Below the pieces are notes generated by a model. That model made no database searches. It was not told the origin of the DNA and saw only the letters and a program-made list of their open reading frames with translations. This document shows, piece by piece, positions 34,614-47,557 of a stretch of 64,000 nt of DNA (position 1 is its first letter; each line of letters begins with the position of its first letter). The DNA lies in NCBI GenBank assembly GCA_014529385.2, contig CM043971.1:52737209-52801208 (forward strand), in the 5' to 3' direction. The translations under genes and the position numbers were made by a program. The DNA comes from Adiantum capillus-veneris. Lineage: Eukaryota; Streptophyta; Polypodiopsida; Polypodiales; Pteridaceae.

Positions 34614-35675
34614 GTTAACATTGCATAAGTAAGGTTAGGAAGGATAAATTGGTTGTAAATGGAAGGTAACTTCCACGAAACCAACGAGCAATGATTGTAA
34701 CTAGGAAAGAAATGATTGGGTTATGACTGATTGACCTAGGAAAGAAATTTTTTACCATCCTTAAGATAGCTTGTCTCAAGGCACCTCTGATTCCTTGGAA
34801 ATATTTTACTCTAGGTAATGAGTAATGATGGAGATACCATCATGGAAGAGTCGGTTACCTCAGCACGCGTGGAGTCTTTACCCCGTGCTTGTTTATGTTT
34901 GTGGATAGTACTTTCAAGTTTATTCTAGAGGAACCGCCCGGTTGTATGGGCAACTGGTTTTGGCGTATGGGTGCCCAGACTTTGGGTGATGGTTTTTTCC
35001 ACCCCGGTTTTTATAAATAAGGAATCGGTGTCGTTTTCCACCCCTGTATATGTGGTCTTGAGCAAGCCAGTACTGGTAAGAGATACTTCAGAATGACAGT
35101 ACCTTGTCTTAAGTCTAAAGATGTTTGTTTGCTGAAAGAATGTCTTCAATACTGTTTTCAAAGGTTGTCTTAATGAAATACAGTGTGAAAGTTAAAAACG
35201 AATCATTGTTTTAATTGTGAAAAGAATGTGGTAGTAATTGAAGAACACAGAAATCATGTGTGAGTGCCGGGTGGTAAGTGGGGATTGACTAAGGTTGTCA
35301 ATCATGGACGGTTGGACTTAATAGTTAGGTAACTATCCATTCCCGCGCACTAAAACGTTTAGAAACTTCTCCATTTGGAAGAGGAATCCACCAACGGCTG
35401 TGCCCTCACATATGTTAGGGGGGGAAAAGCGTTGGCTAAAGAAAACCAAAATCTAAAGGATGAAGTTATAGGGCCGGAAATTTTTTAATGGTCCTGTTTC
35501 CACTACGAGACAGGACTAGGTCTCTTTCTAGGGCTATAAACCTAAACCATTGTCAATGGTAAGGGTGAATTCCCTGGAATTTTTCTTGTGTAAAGACTCT
35601 GACTTAGTAGGCCTAGAGACCTGTCAATGGTACCATCGCGTTTTTGGTGTCAGCGGGGTTGGGATCCTTACAAGT

Positions 35676-35687
35676 TGGTATCAGAGC
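35676..35687 (+). other. Primer-binding site for initiator tRNA-Met
   Basis: TGGTATCAGAGC, three bases after the LTR end. Confidence 0.9.
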
Positions 35688-36549
35688 ATGGTTTAATAAG
35701 GTCTTGACCTTAGGAGGGTAAAAGTTGAAAAAATAGGCACAAGTTATATTCATTTTTAATTATGGTATATTGTGAAATGAGAATTTCTCTATCAATACAG
35801 GAAAATATCTACCAAGCTTACCAAAATTTTGTGATTTTCAACATCATGTTCGAGGCTGCTTGCAGCTCCAACAACTTTGTACTTTGCAAGAGCATCATGC
35901 AATTGTTAGATTTAATGTTTTCCCCTCCTCCTACATGGGGAATCAGTTGGTCATAGTTTGGCGGAATTTTCCCTGATTGATACGGGACAGTTAGAAGGAT
36001 TGACACTCAATCTGAAAAGACTCAAGTGGGCAGAAACACTTCGGACCATCGAAGTTTTCTTTTTTAGTGGGACTGAAGATCCAGATCAGACCATTATTAT
36101 AGATGGGGTAGAAGTGTCACAAAATCAGCGGGTATATGATCAGGTAGCCACAGTAATATACCCAGTAGGATCAGGCCCATAGAGTAGGCCCAAAGTTTAG
36201 GGGACCAAAGGATGTCATATTTTTTGATCCCCTGTCAGACCCACCAGTGGTGAAGAGAATGTTAATTTAGGGAATCACATCTTGTATATAGTATGAGTCC
36301 ATCTTGTACATAGTATGAGTCAGTGTTGTAACAACCTTTGTATATACCATGGTTTTATGACATGCTTGTGTAGTTTAATTGAGATGGTGATAATGATCGT
36401 CAGATTTCTTTTTTCATTGTTTTAAAAGTATATAGATTAGAGAACTTGCATGACAAAACAAAAGTAGTGTAATCACCAAAGCATTTTCATTAATTACAAA
36501 CCCAGGGAAATGCAAAAGTCTATATACTCCCACCCAGGAAAAGAAATTA
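35688..36549 (+). other. Leader of the gypsy element; weak gag-like ORF
   Basis: A 74-codon frame at 35958-36182 (MAEFSLIDTG...) may be a remnant of gag N-terminal coding sequence. A repeated phrase (CTTGTAnATAGTATGAGTC) occurs twice near 36280-36325. No other gene is seen. Confidence 0.35.
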
Positions 36550-39500
36550 CTGTTAAAACAAGTTCAACTCCCAACTTTCAAGGGAGAAGGAACCAGCTTA
36601 GAATGTGATGCCGAAGCCTGGCTCGACGCCATGGATGATTATTTCTTGGTAGCAGGAACTGCTTCAGAAAATCAGGCAATGTTAGGAATGTTTCGACTCG
36701 CCGGAGATGCCAAACTCTGGTGGAAACAATACTATAGAGATAACCCTTCCATTAGTCCCTCCTGGGAAAGAATGAAGCAGGCAGTGAAGAAAAGATATCT
36801 TCCTCCAGCTCACCAAGCTATCAAAATGAATGAATTCTTCGCCCTCAAACAATTAGGGCTTACTTTGGAAGAGTATTACACCAAATACGTGTCTTTACGA
36901 TGTTACGCCCCACCAATGACTATGGAACAACAGATTGCTCGTTTCTGTCAGGGTCTCAACAAACCTTTAAGTAACCGCTTGGAAGCTATGAGATCCATCT
37001 CTATTCAAGATGCTCTTCTAAGAGCTAAACCACTTGTAGCCGAAGGAAACCCCCCTGCCAGGAGCTATTACAACTACAATAACTTTAGAGGAAGAGCAAG
37101 GGAAAATTATAATCAAGGAAATCAACAGAGGGTAGTGTCAGCTGCAGCCACTATAGAGCAGACCTTTTCGAACATTAGATGCTATGGATGCAACAGAATG
37201 GGACACTACAGGAGTCAATGTCCTGAGGGGCAAAATCCTCAAGTTGCTACTGGAACCACTCCTCAGACTCAGATCGGACAAGGAAATAATCAAATAGGTA
37301 GAGGCAATAGAGGACGAGGCAGAGTAAGAGGTAGAGGAGCCAGAGCTTATGCTGTAGTAGGAGAGCCTACCTTGCTGGATGAGGAAGATGAAAGAGCTAC
37401 TCTTTTTACCACCATTGATAACCCTGGAGCTCAGCAACACTATGCTATCATCCAAACCACTGCAAACAGAGAAGGTGAAAATTTTGAACTACTTATAGAT
37501 TGTGGCAGCACACACTCTTTTCTCTCCCCTAAATGTTTAAGGAAACTTAAATTGAACCAATATCCCACCAAGAAATTAGTAGTAGAACTAGCAAATGGAA
37601 AAGAGGTTCTTTCTCAATTTACAATTGGGGAAGTTGAGTTTGAACTAGGGGGAACCCTGACTTCATCCTTCTTTCGAACTCTACCAGTAGGAAATCTATG
37701 ATGGTATTCTAGGAATGGATTGGTTGATCAAACATCAAGCCCAAATTCATTGTGCTCAAGGGAACTTAACCTGGAAAAATCACTTAGGTGAAGAAACATT
37801 AGTACAAGGATTAAATAGGAAGCCTAAGGCTCATTTAGTTAAGGCTAGTCGACTGCTGAAGGGGTTACGTAAAGTGCAACAAATCTTTGTAGTAAAACTT
37901 AATAAGGCATATGATTCAAGGGACAACACAACCCCAGAATGGCTTAAGGATTTTTCAGATATATTTCCGGAAGATCTCTCAAATTTACCTCCTCCAAGGG
38001 ATATAGACCACAAAATCGAAACCTTCCCAGGTAGTGAACCAATTTCAAAAAGACCCTACAAAATGTCCCTCCCTGAAGCTATTGAATTAAAAGAACAGCT
38101 TCGTTAGCTTATTGAACAGGGATTCATAAGACAAAGCATTTCACCTTGGGAAGCGCCTGTTCTATTCCAAAATAAGAAGGATGGATCTTTACGTCTCTGC
38201 ATCAATTATAGGGGGCTTAACCAGGTATCAGTAAAGAATAAGTACCCTATTCCTCGCATCGATCGATTGCTTGATAGATTACATGCCGCCAAGGTATCCA
38301 CAAAAATTGATCTCAGATTAGGTTACCATCAGATCCGGATTAAGGAGGCAGATATTTACAAAACTGCTTTCAACACCCGGTATGGGCATTATGAGTTCAT
38401 CGTGATGCCTTTTGGTTTTATGAATGCGCCAACTACTTTTAACCGTCTCATGCAGGATATATTCAGAGAATATCTGGATGATTTTGTGTTGGTATTTTTC
38501 GATGATATCTTGGTATATTCCAAGGATGAAAAAGAGCATGAAGGCCATGTACGTAAAGTACTTCATCTTCTACGCCAACATCAGTTATATGCCAAGATGA
38601 GTAAATGTGTGTTTTTCATGCCAGAAGTTAGTTATCTTGGTTTTATAATAAACCCTGAAGGAATTTCAATAGACCTTGCAAAGATTAAAGACATAATAGA
38701 CTGGCCACAGCCCAAAACGATCAGTGAAATTCGAGGATTTTTGTGCATTACAGGATGGTATAGAATCTTCGTCAAAGATTATGCAGTTATCGTCGTGCCC
38801 TTGACGCAGCTACTTAAAAAGACAGCCAAACTTACATGGGGAAAAGAGCAGGAGGATTGTTTCCTCAAACTAAAACAAAATCTCACATCAGCACCTATAC
38901 TCAAACTTCGTGACTTCACTCAAGATTTTGAAGTAGTAACAGATGCCAACAGTCTTGCTATAGGAGGAGTTTTAAACCAAGAAGGCAGACCAGTTGCCTT
39001 TACTTCGCAAAAATTAAGAATCCACGGGCTGAATTATCCAACTCATGATTTGGAACTCCTAGCTGTCGTCCATGCCCTAAAACTCTGGAGGCACTATCTT
39101 CTAGGAGGGAAGTTCCAGTTAATCACCAATCATCAGAGTTTAAAATAAATTTTCTCACAAGCAACACTCAACATGAGGCGGAGAAGATGGATAGAACTCG
39201 TACAGGAATATGACTTTGAAATAAAATATAAACCAGGGAAAGAGAATGTGGTTGCTGATGCTCTTAGCCGTAAGGTTTTTCTTGGGGCTATTTCCACGGT
39301 CGACAATCCAATCCTAAACAAGGTTAAGGAAGCTTCCCTGGAAGATAAGGATTATCAAGAACTTCTACAGGTTATCAATCAACATGACCTAAAAGAGAAA
39401 GAGAAAGACAGAATCAAGGATTATTCACTTGAGTATGGGCTTCTCTATTATAAGTATCGGCTTTACATTCCTAAAAATCCAACACTAAAGGAGTTAATCC

Positions 39501-40387
39501 TTTACGAAGGACACAATGCTCCAGTTGTCGGCCATCCTGATTATACAAAGACCCTTAACGCCATAAGGACATGCTATTTCTGGCCAGGAATGAAAGGAGA
39601 TATACTTCGCTCGATCAGAGAATGTCTTTCCTGGCAAAGGATTAAGGCTGAACGAGTAATGATGCAAGGGAAACTTCAACCTCAGGATATTCCTCAAATG
39701 AAGTGGGAACTCATTAGCATGGACTTTGTAACAGGCCTTCCCACTGTTCAAGGGGGTTACGACTCCATTATGGTGGTAGTGGATATGCTGACTAAAGTAT
39801 CCCATTTGATGCCTGTAAAAACAACTTACACTGCATCGGACATAAGCCGCCTCTTTATCAAAGAGATCTTCAGATTACACGGGCTTCCTAAGAGGATAGT
39901 CAGTGACAGAGATTCAAAATTCACTTCAAAATTCTGGAAAGCTTTATTTGAATCCTTAGGAACTCAACTACGTTTCAGTACATCATATCACCCCCAAACA
40001 GACGGCCAGACAGAAAGAGTGAATCAAGTTATTGAAGACATCCTTAGAGCCTATTGTGGTAGAGAACCCCGGAAATGGATCCAATTTCTTCCTCTGGTGG
40101 AATTCGCTTATAACTCTTCATTTCATAAAAGCATTGGGATGTCACCATTTAATGCTTTTTATGGGCATGAATGTATATCACCCCTAAACTTTTCTGACCC
40201 TACTACAAGAGTAGAAGCTTCAAAGCAAATGTTGGAGGAAATGGACGCCCAAACCAAAGCCATAAGACAAGACATTCAGGCAGCCAAGGACCGCAAGAAA
40301 CAGTATGCTGATAAAAAACGATCTGATCGGGTTTTCACACAAGGAGATAAAGTATTTCTAAGGGTACGGCCAAAAAGAAGCACTCTA
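36550..40387 (+). pseudogene. Ty3/gypsy gag-pol, nearly complete, lost its C-terminal end
   Basis: The gag frame is open from about 36550 (the ATG at 36631 is internal to it). The order is capsid-like region with WWKQYY, zinc knuckle CYGCNRMGHYRSQC (37179), a Gly/Arg-rich stretch, and protease LLIDCGSTHSFL (37490). A frame change at about 37700, a stop at 38105-38107 and a TAA at 39146-39148 break the reading. RT has FFDDILVYS (about 38500). RNase H has [11 protein letters not shown]. The integrase finger has its last Cys changed (CLSW). The integrase core retains MDF, SDRDSKF and GQTERVN, the three acidic residues. The sequence runs directly into LTR internal sequence at 40388, so the end of integrase, any chromodomain, the polypurine tract and the LTR start are deleted. 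Confidence 0.85.
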
Positions 40388-42023
40388 TCCTTGATATAAA
40401 TATCAGAGGTAGAACCCACCTTGAGGAATCCATGATAAATATCCCAACCTTAGATAAATAGTTTAGGTATGTATCTTCTTTAAAAATAATCAATTTTTCG
40501 TATAAAATGGACAAGGGAAATTAATAAATGAATTTATCTAATTACCAAATAAATACCCGACGTCCAAAATCCTTATTGAAGGGTGGGAAAAATGACTTAC
40601 AGGATAAATAAGTTATAGAAGGAATATCTCATCAAATTGACTATTAAAGATACCTACTTACTCCAAAAATCCTTATTTTTGGGTAAACAAGGAAAAAGAA
40701 GATTATTCAATTGAGCTTCTAATGGATTAAGTCTTTTTATAAGGCTGTCGACATGGCTCCAAAGAGAACCAGGGGAAATCCTCTTATTGAGGAAGAGGAT
40801 GTTAGCAACAAGTGAAACAAAGGCACGAATGACCATGAGGCTGGGCCAAGCCATGGGCCAACAGAGGAGAGTCTACGGGCACCCGCCCCACAGCACATGG
40901 ACGAGCAGCCCCAGGTGGATTTCTATTTTGTTCACTTAAAATCTTTTAAAGTTCATTTTTAAGTTAACATTGCATACGTAAGGTTAGGAAGGATAAACTG
41001 GCTGTAAATGGAAGGTAACTTCCACGAAACCAACGAGCAATGATTGTAACTAAGAAAGAAAGGATTGGGTTATGACTGATTGACCTAGGAAAGAAATTTT
41101 TTACCATCTTTAAGACAGCTTGTCTCAAGACACCTCTGATTCCTTGGAAATATTTTACTCTAGGTAATGAGTAATGATGGAGATACCATCATGGAAGAGT
41201 CGGTTACCTCAGCACGCGTGGAGTCTTTACCCCGTGCTTGTTTATGTTTGTGGATAGTACTTTCAAGTTTATCCTAGAGGAACCGCCCAGTTGTATGGGC
41301 AACTGGTTTTGGCTAATGGGCGCCCGGACTTTGGGTGATGGTTTTTTCCACCCCGGTTTTTATAAATAAGGAATGGGTTTCGTTTTTCACCCCTGTATAG
41401 GTGGTCTTGAGACAAGCCAGTACTGGTCAGAGATACTTCAGAATGACGGTACCTTGTCTTAAGTCTAAAGATGTTTGTTTGCTGAAAGAATGTTTTCAAT
41501 ACTGTTTTCAAAGGTTGTCTTAATGAAATGCAATGTGAAAGTTAAAAAGGAATCATTTTTTTAATTGTGAAAAGAATGTGGTAGTAATTAAACAGCACAG
41601 AAATCATGTAAGAGTGCGGGGTGGTAAGTGGGGATTGACTAAGGTTGTCAATCATGGATGGGTGGACCTAATTAGTCAGGTAACTATGCATTCCCGCGCA
41701 CTAAAACGTTTAGAAACTTCTCCATTTGGAAGAGGAATCCACCAATGGCTGTGCCCTCACATATGTTAGGGGGGGAAAAGCATTGGCTAAGGAAAACCAA
41801 AATCTAAAGGATGAAGTTATAGGGCTGGAAATTTTTTAATGGTCCCATTTCCACTGCGAGATAGGACTAGGTCTCTTTCTAGGGCTATAAACCTAAACCA
41901 TTGTCAATGGTAAGGGTGAATTCCCTGGAATTTTTCTTGTGTAAAGACTCTGACTTAGTAGGCCTAGAGACATGTCAATGGTACCACCCCGTTTTTGGTG
42001 TCGACGGGATTGGGGACCTTACA
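40388..42023 (+). repeat. 3' LTR, lacking its first ~1.1 kb
   Basis: Matches 34061-35672 at high identity and ends CCTTACA. The tandem-repeat part of the LTR is missing. The junction with pol is at about 40388. Confidence 0.85.
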
Positions 42024-42290
42024 GCGTCCCAAGTGGTGATATCTCTAATGACTAAGCCATTGCAGATATCCTCATGTCGTAATCCCCTAATAAATCTATC
42101 AAGCAATAGATTATTATCGAAGCGCTCATTTTGGATTACAACGAGAATTCAAATGCTTCAAGCGACTAATAAAGTCTCTCACCGACTCTCCTTCCTCTCG
42201 TTTGGCTTTCTGGAGCTGAGAGCTTGTGAGAGAACAAGAGTCTGCAATTTTTCAAAAAAGTGTAGTGAGGTTCACTTATTCTTACCATAG
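42024..42290 (-). pseudogene. Ty3/gypsy gag fragment, minus strand
   Basis: The minus-strand reading contains the gag pattern QKAKREEGESVRDFISRLKHL, then DRFIRGLRHEDI. It abuts the LTR of the plus-strand element at 42023. Confidence 0.55.
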
Positions 42291-43562
42291 TAAGTAATAC
42301 AATCTTTGGCCTTTCTAGAGAGGAAGGGTCTAGTTCTAACTGCCAAAGCATTCTTTGGTTTACGGTCAAAGCATTCTTTGGTTTACGGTCCTTAAGGTAA
42401 AGCTTAATCTGTTCGAGAATCTTTGCATGATTCTCAAGGTTGTGATTAGTGCTCATGCGGGCTGTCTTTCTATAGGGTATGCAGTCCTGAAAAAGGAACA
42501 GTATAAACATAAATAGAAGTAGAAACAGCAACTGTAGTTTTTGGGCATGCAAACGTTAAACCGGCAAAGTCAAAGACTATAGTAGCCATGAGCAGGGGAC
42601 CAGAAATAGAGTCTACGAAGGACCACCTAACACCAGTCAACAAGTCAGGGGATTACAGACCGTGGGTCCAACTTAGAACTCAATTTCGAAGAAAATTTCC
42701 AAAGCCAGCATCCCGGTTTATCTAGAAAGAAAAACCTTATGTATAGGATGTGTGTGTAGCTGTTTTAATCTTAGATAATAGGACATAATTGAACTTTTAC
42801 ATTCAAAGGATAGCTAGCAATGGAACAAAGAACAGATAAGTACAAAAACAATTCAATATTAGAATCATTTAAGTACATAGATAGTAAAAGAACTTCTCAA
42901 ATCATAAGTGAGTGTTCCATCCAGTGTAGGACAGCTTGCCAAAGTAAAAAAAAACCTTCCAAGATAAGATAGAGTCCTTACTTGCATCCATCCAAACAAG
43001 ACAACAATTCAATTGGCCTTGGATGTGTATTGCAGGTATCAATGGACTATACCAGTTGTTATCCATGTCCATCTTACAAGTTTCTTTTTAAAAAACCTTA
43101 CCAAGCTTAAGTCCATAGAAAAAGATGTTAATTATTATCCCCTATTTTTTAACCATAAAACTAGAGTTTTTAAAAAATATCATTTTGATTAGAAGGCAAT
43201 CCCCGCTATTAATCCAAGTGAATTTTAGGTTTAGTTGACTTTTATATAAGCTCGCCCCATTCACACTTGGGCATGCTTAGCCAAATAATCCCTTGAATGT
43301 TCCAGTTAGAGTGCACCTCTCATCGGCGATCACTCTTACCCTTTTCCTAGTGGACCGACAAGCCCGGTACCTGACTCTCCCAAATAAATAATACAACGTC
43401 CGTGGTAGGTGATAGGAATGTGCGTGAGGATTAACAACCACGTATATCGTGTGTAATCTCTCTCTCTCTCTACTCTATAATCTCTTGTGTGTGAAATCTA
43501 TCTCTCTCCATTAAGTAATCTACTCAAATATCTATTTAGCTACGTCATATTTCCTAACAGTT
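42291..43562. other. No gene seen; possible solo LTR
   Basis: Mostly non-coding. The stretch 43126-43559 starts TGTTA and ends TAACA, includes a CT run (about 43459-43471) and could be an LTR. There is no target duplication and no second copy to confirm it. A short tandem phrase (GGTTTACGGTC, twice) is at 42357-42390. Confidence 0.3.
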
Positions 43563-44960
43563 GATAGCGACTTGTGCGGACTTATGCCAATCAAGTCTCT
43601 AGAGGAAGCATTATCCTTCTTGACATTCATAGATGACTCTACTAGAAAGGAGTGGGTTTATCTCTTGAAGCAGAAGAGCGACATATTTAGTGTCTTTCAG
43701 AAGTTCTTAGCATTGGTAGGAAGCTTAAAACTTTGCACAGTGACAATGGAGGCAAGTACATCTCCTCCGAGTTCAAGGACTTTTGCAGTAAACGAGGCAT
43801 TAGAAGATAGTTTATCGTGCCTTACACACACGCCCAAAATGGTGTGACTGAGAGAATGAACATAACCATTCATGAACGGGTCACCTCTATGTTGTCTACG
43901 ACCAACTTACCTCAAGAATTTTGGGAGAAGTTGTTACGACGGACGTTTACTTGATCAATCGGTCACCTAGTACACCACTAAAGTACAAGGTTCCATAGGA
44001 AACATGAACGACAAAGAGCCCAATTATGACAAATTATGTGTGTTTGAGTGTGAGGCATTCTCACATGTGCCAAAAGCACTTAAACAAAAGCTGGAGCCCA
44101 AATCACACAAGTGCATCTTCATTGGATATGGTGTCGGCAGAGAGATGGGATATGGTCTCTAGTACCTGGAACCTAAGAAGGTTATACGAAGCTCACATGT
44201 GATATTCAACAATTCTAAGATGCATAAAAAGCCAGTGAAAGACGTTGAGTATCGTAGAGTACGGTTTGCGGATGTTTCCTCACCGCCAGTTACATAGAAT
44301 GTTGGACATGCTAGTGATGTACCTTCACTAGTACACAACACATGTTTCTCTAGAGAGAGCGGAATCCAGATGTGAGACACTTCAGAGATCTATTGGTACA
44401 TCTCGTGCACCTTAAAATTTTGAGCAAGGATTGGACTACTTGCTAATCACTAACTGCGGTGAACCCACTTGCTACAAAGAGGCCATTCAAATAGACGATA
44501 GTGTGAAGTGGGAAGAGGCTATAAAATCTGAGTATAACTCAATCTTAGCAAATGAAACTTGGGAATTGACAGAGTCACCAATGGGTAAATAGGCATTGGC
44601 ATGCAAATGGGTGTACAAGAAGAAGTATATCACAGATGATCCCGAGCCTAAGTATAAGGCTAGATTGGTTGCTAAAGGGTTCAAGCAAACAAAAGGCATG
44701 GATTTCGATGAAATCTTTTCTCCTGTGGTCAAGATGACTACATTGCATCTTATGCTTGGTCTAGTAGCCAATGAGGACATGGAATTGGTCCAAATGGATG
44801 TGAATACAACATTTATTCATGGGGATGTTGAAGAGGATGTCTACATGAAACAGCCAGAAGGTTTTGCAATAAAGCGTGAGAAGCCACCACAGGTAGAACT
44901 GGTGTGTAGACTCAAGAAAGTTTTGTATGGATTAAAGCAAGGCTCAAGGAAATGGATGTG
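43563..44960 (+). pseudogene. Ty1/copia integrase-RT fragment, heavily broken
   Basis: It begins inside the integrase (SDLCGLMP, FIDDSTRKEWVYLLK). The NGVTERMN motif with the catalytic Glu is at about 43840, and the GKxxHxC-type downstream region CEAFSHVPKALKQKLEPKSHKCIFIGY at 44050. An RT start follows (ACKWVYKKKY, KARLVAKGFKQ, FSPVVKMTTL, MDVNTTFIHGD, LYGLKQGSRKW). It stops before the RT catalytic box. At least four frame changes and several stops are present. Confidence 0.8.
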
Positions 44961-46600
44961 CTCTCTCATACCCACACTAAGCATGTGTGCACGTCGCACA
45001 CACACGTGCGAACATCAATACAAAAATTTTCATGTCGAGTTTTTGTCATACCTCTAGTCAGACTCCATCACAATGCAGCCCAACACTAAAAGAAGCATAA
45101 AATAGGAAAAGTTGGCACAAAAATGAGGTAGTTGATAGGGCATGTGCACTACAAAAGATAGAAAGAAGTAACACAATATTACAACTTGATTGAAAAATTT
45201 GCTATGTGAATCCTACATACCTGATGTACGACCAATAAATATACCTAGCTAAATCTTGGACATGCCTAGATTCACCTTTAAAGGGAAATGAGGAAAGGGA
45301 AATGCAAGGTATAGGATAATGATAGTCATCCACATGTTGATATAACCATAAGCTCCATCATGGATTGTATTCAATAAACACTACAACATTGCCAATTTCC
45401 CAATAGTGTGTGTACAACTAGGTTCCAATATATGCTCTCACACAACCACACCACATGCATGCATGCGTGCATGTGTTGCATGCACGCACACGCACACACA
45501 CACACAAAAGTACTAATACAACTTGAGCTCTATATGCACAGATATACCTATCCACTATGGTTTTTTAAAACCCTCTCTTTGCATCTCAAGATTGTTTCAA
45601 GATAACATAAGCCTTTACCCTTTGTAGGGTGCCTGAACTATGGGACACCACCCCAAATGGAGACACTGGCTCTTTTTTGTTTCCAGGGACATCGTATTTG
45701 ATGTCTTGAAGGCGGGGTTATGTGTGTAGTAAGTGCATCACGCCTGTCTTCTTACCCTCTCTACCTCACGACTCTGTTGTCGTCCGCTCTCTTTGCACCT
45801 TCACGTGGTATGATGCTCCCCCCTTCTCCCCCACTCTATCCCCTATGAGGGTTACCATGGTGGCTGCCATTTGTAGCCAGGATCTTTGGGAGTCAAGCTA
45901 AGATTGTGAAGGAATCCTACGTGCTAGCCTTCCTCATCACTCAAGTGGTGGAACACTATATAAATGAGGTGAGGATGGCCTTGAGCCCGTCACTTAGCCT
46001 TGTCTTTGTGTAGTGAATGTGTTTTATTTAAAGAGATATTTGAGGGCTTCTGGTGACTACCTAACCATGGAGCTGGTGGAAAAAGATGGTGCTTCTCAGG
46101 TCCACATTCTGCTACAAAAAGTTACCTTTTTTACTGATTTTTATAGACCTCCTCTATTTTTCTATGGTACCAGATGCTTTTAGTATACTGTGCAATATAA
46201 TGAAAACAATAGATTGAGTATTCTATGGGCATTTAAAAATGGTTTTTAGCCTGATGGGCTCGCTTTATAGGTTGCAACTTGGGATGTCCTTTTCCTAAAA
46301 GCGGTTCTTTGTTGAGAATACTGGTATTAGACATGGTTTTTCTTCTTCTTAAGGACCATGGTTTCTTGCTCTCTTGATCATTTTTTGTGTCTGTCTAATC
46401 AAAATTATGAGTTAGTTTGGGAACATGTATCTCATGATGGTCCTTTTTGTTCCCAAAACCCTCTGTAAAATTAAGATCCCCAAGTCTAAATTATGTCGTT
46501 TTGGGTGGCCTTTGGGGTGTTGAGATTGGTAACTAGTTGAGACTGCGCTACTTGTGTTTTGCTAAAAAAAAAGGGGGAGGGAGGTGGATATGATGCTTAG
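44961..46600. other. No gene seen
   Basis: No supported frame. Contains an alternating purine-pyrimidine tract (45450-45506) made of GCATGC words and (CA)n, and a poly-A/poly-G run near 46565-46580. Confidence 0.4.
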
Positions 46601-46620
46601 CAAATCTTCTTGTACAAGAG

Positions 46621-47253
46621 ATAGACACGGCACGGATCAAAGCAGTGATCGAGCAGATGCTAGCAATTTATCACGCCTTAATCGATGGCATTACGGCTGT
46701 CCACTCAACCGAGATAGTGCACAGTGACCTGCACTTGTTTAACATAATGTTGGACTTTACTCGCAGCAATAAACCCCGCGTCGACATCATTGATTGGGGG
46801 ATGATGCTCAGAACGCCAGCTAAGCGTACAACAATAAATTATCTGCATCCAAGCGCACAGTCAGACTCTACAGTTTTGGAGGCACAGAGAGCAGGGAATG
46901 CCGAGATGGCTAAGCGACCGTGGATTGCTCCAGAACTATACGATCCACGGTGCACAGATGCATGCACAAAAGCAAGAAACATTTATGCATTGGGCTATCT
47001 ATTCGACATGCTGGTAGATTTTGGAAGTGCAACCAAAAAAGTTTATTTCCCTAAAGAAGTTTTTCACCACCCGGACGAAGATGTTATGAGGGCTATTTGG
47101 ATTAAAGTAGATTGTTGGATGAAGTTAACAGAGCGGGAACAAAGAAAAAATGCTTTTGACGTGTTGATATTTTTCAAAGAACATTTAAAGATAGACCCTA
47201 ATCCTGTCCGACGTTCCCTTGTTGAACTTACACCATCATTTTATCCGATCTAA
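46621..47253 (+). pseudogene. Protein-kinase-like C-lobe fragment
   Basis: The frame is open from about 46621 to the TAA at 47251-47253. It has the kinase landmarks in order: an HSDLHLFNIML catalytic loop (HRDxxxxN type, with Arg replaced by Ser, the catalytic Asp and metal-binding Asn kept), IIDWGMM (DFG replaced by DWG), and RPWIAPELY (APE motif), followed by helices of the lower lobe. The N-lobe (glycine loop, Lys, Glu) is absent. The sequence just before 46621 ends ACAAG and could be a splice acceptor, so an upstream exon may exist or have been lost. It lies among retroelement fragments. It could be a captured gene piece or part of a large transposable element; target and function are unknown. 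Confidence 0.6.
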
Positions 47254-47557
47254 ATATTTTATGATATACATATGTCTTGTCCAAGGTATTCTATATTTTA
47301 TTAAAGTATATTATCTGGTTTGAAATGGTTCACTTAATTGAGTCAATTATCTTTAGTCATTTCAAATTTGTCGTGTTGAGTGTCAATATTTCAAATTTGC
47401 CTTGTGGTTCAATTAGTCACATTAGTTGTGGTTTGATTTAGTGGATTTTGACGTCTTTTGTAGTGGACGAGAAGTTGCTATCTTGTGCATCCGTGAGAAT
47501 GTTGAATCATGAGAATATATATTTGTCCATGATATTGAATATTTATCTATCTGTTGA

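Larger units (their letters stand above)
32928..35672 (+). repeat. Very long 5' LTR (about 2.7 kb), A/T-rich
   Basis: It ends CCTTACA three bases before the primer-binding site. Its last 1.6 kb (34061-35672) match the 3' LTR at 40388-42023. The first part is very A/T-rich and includes a 152-bp tandem repeat. The left border is not fixed: it lies where the neighbouring minus-strand gypsy sequence stops. Confidence 0.7.

Noticed and set aside
42024-42028. GCGTC as target duplication of the 32928-42023 element, with GCGTA near 32923
   Set aside because: Only four of five bases agree and the left LTR border is undefined.
43126-43559. Solo LTR with TGTTA...TAACA ends
   Set aside because: No target duplication (AAAGA against GTTGA) and copia coding sequence follows directly; left as a remark only.
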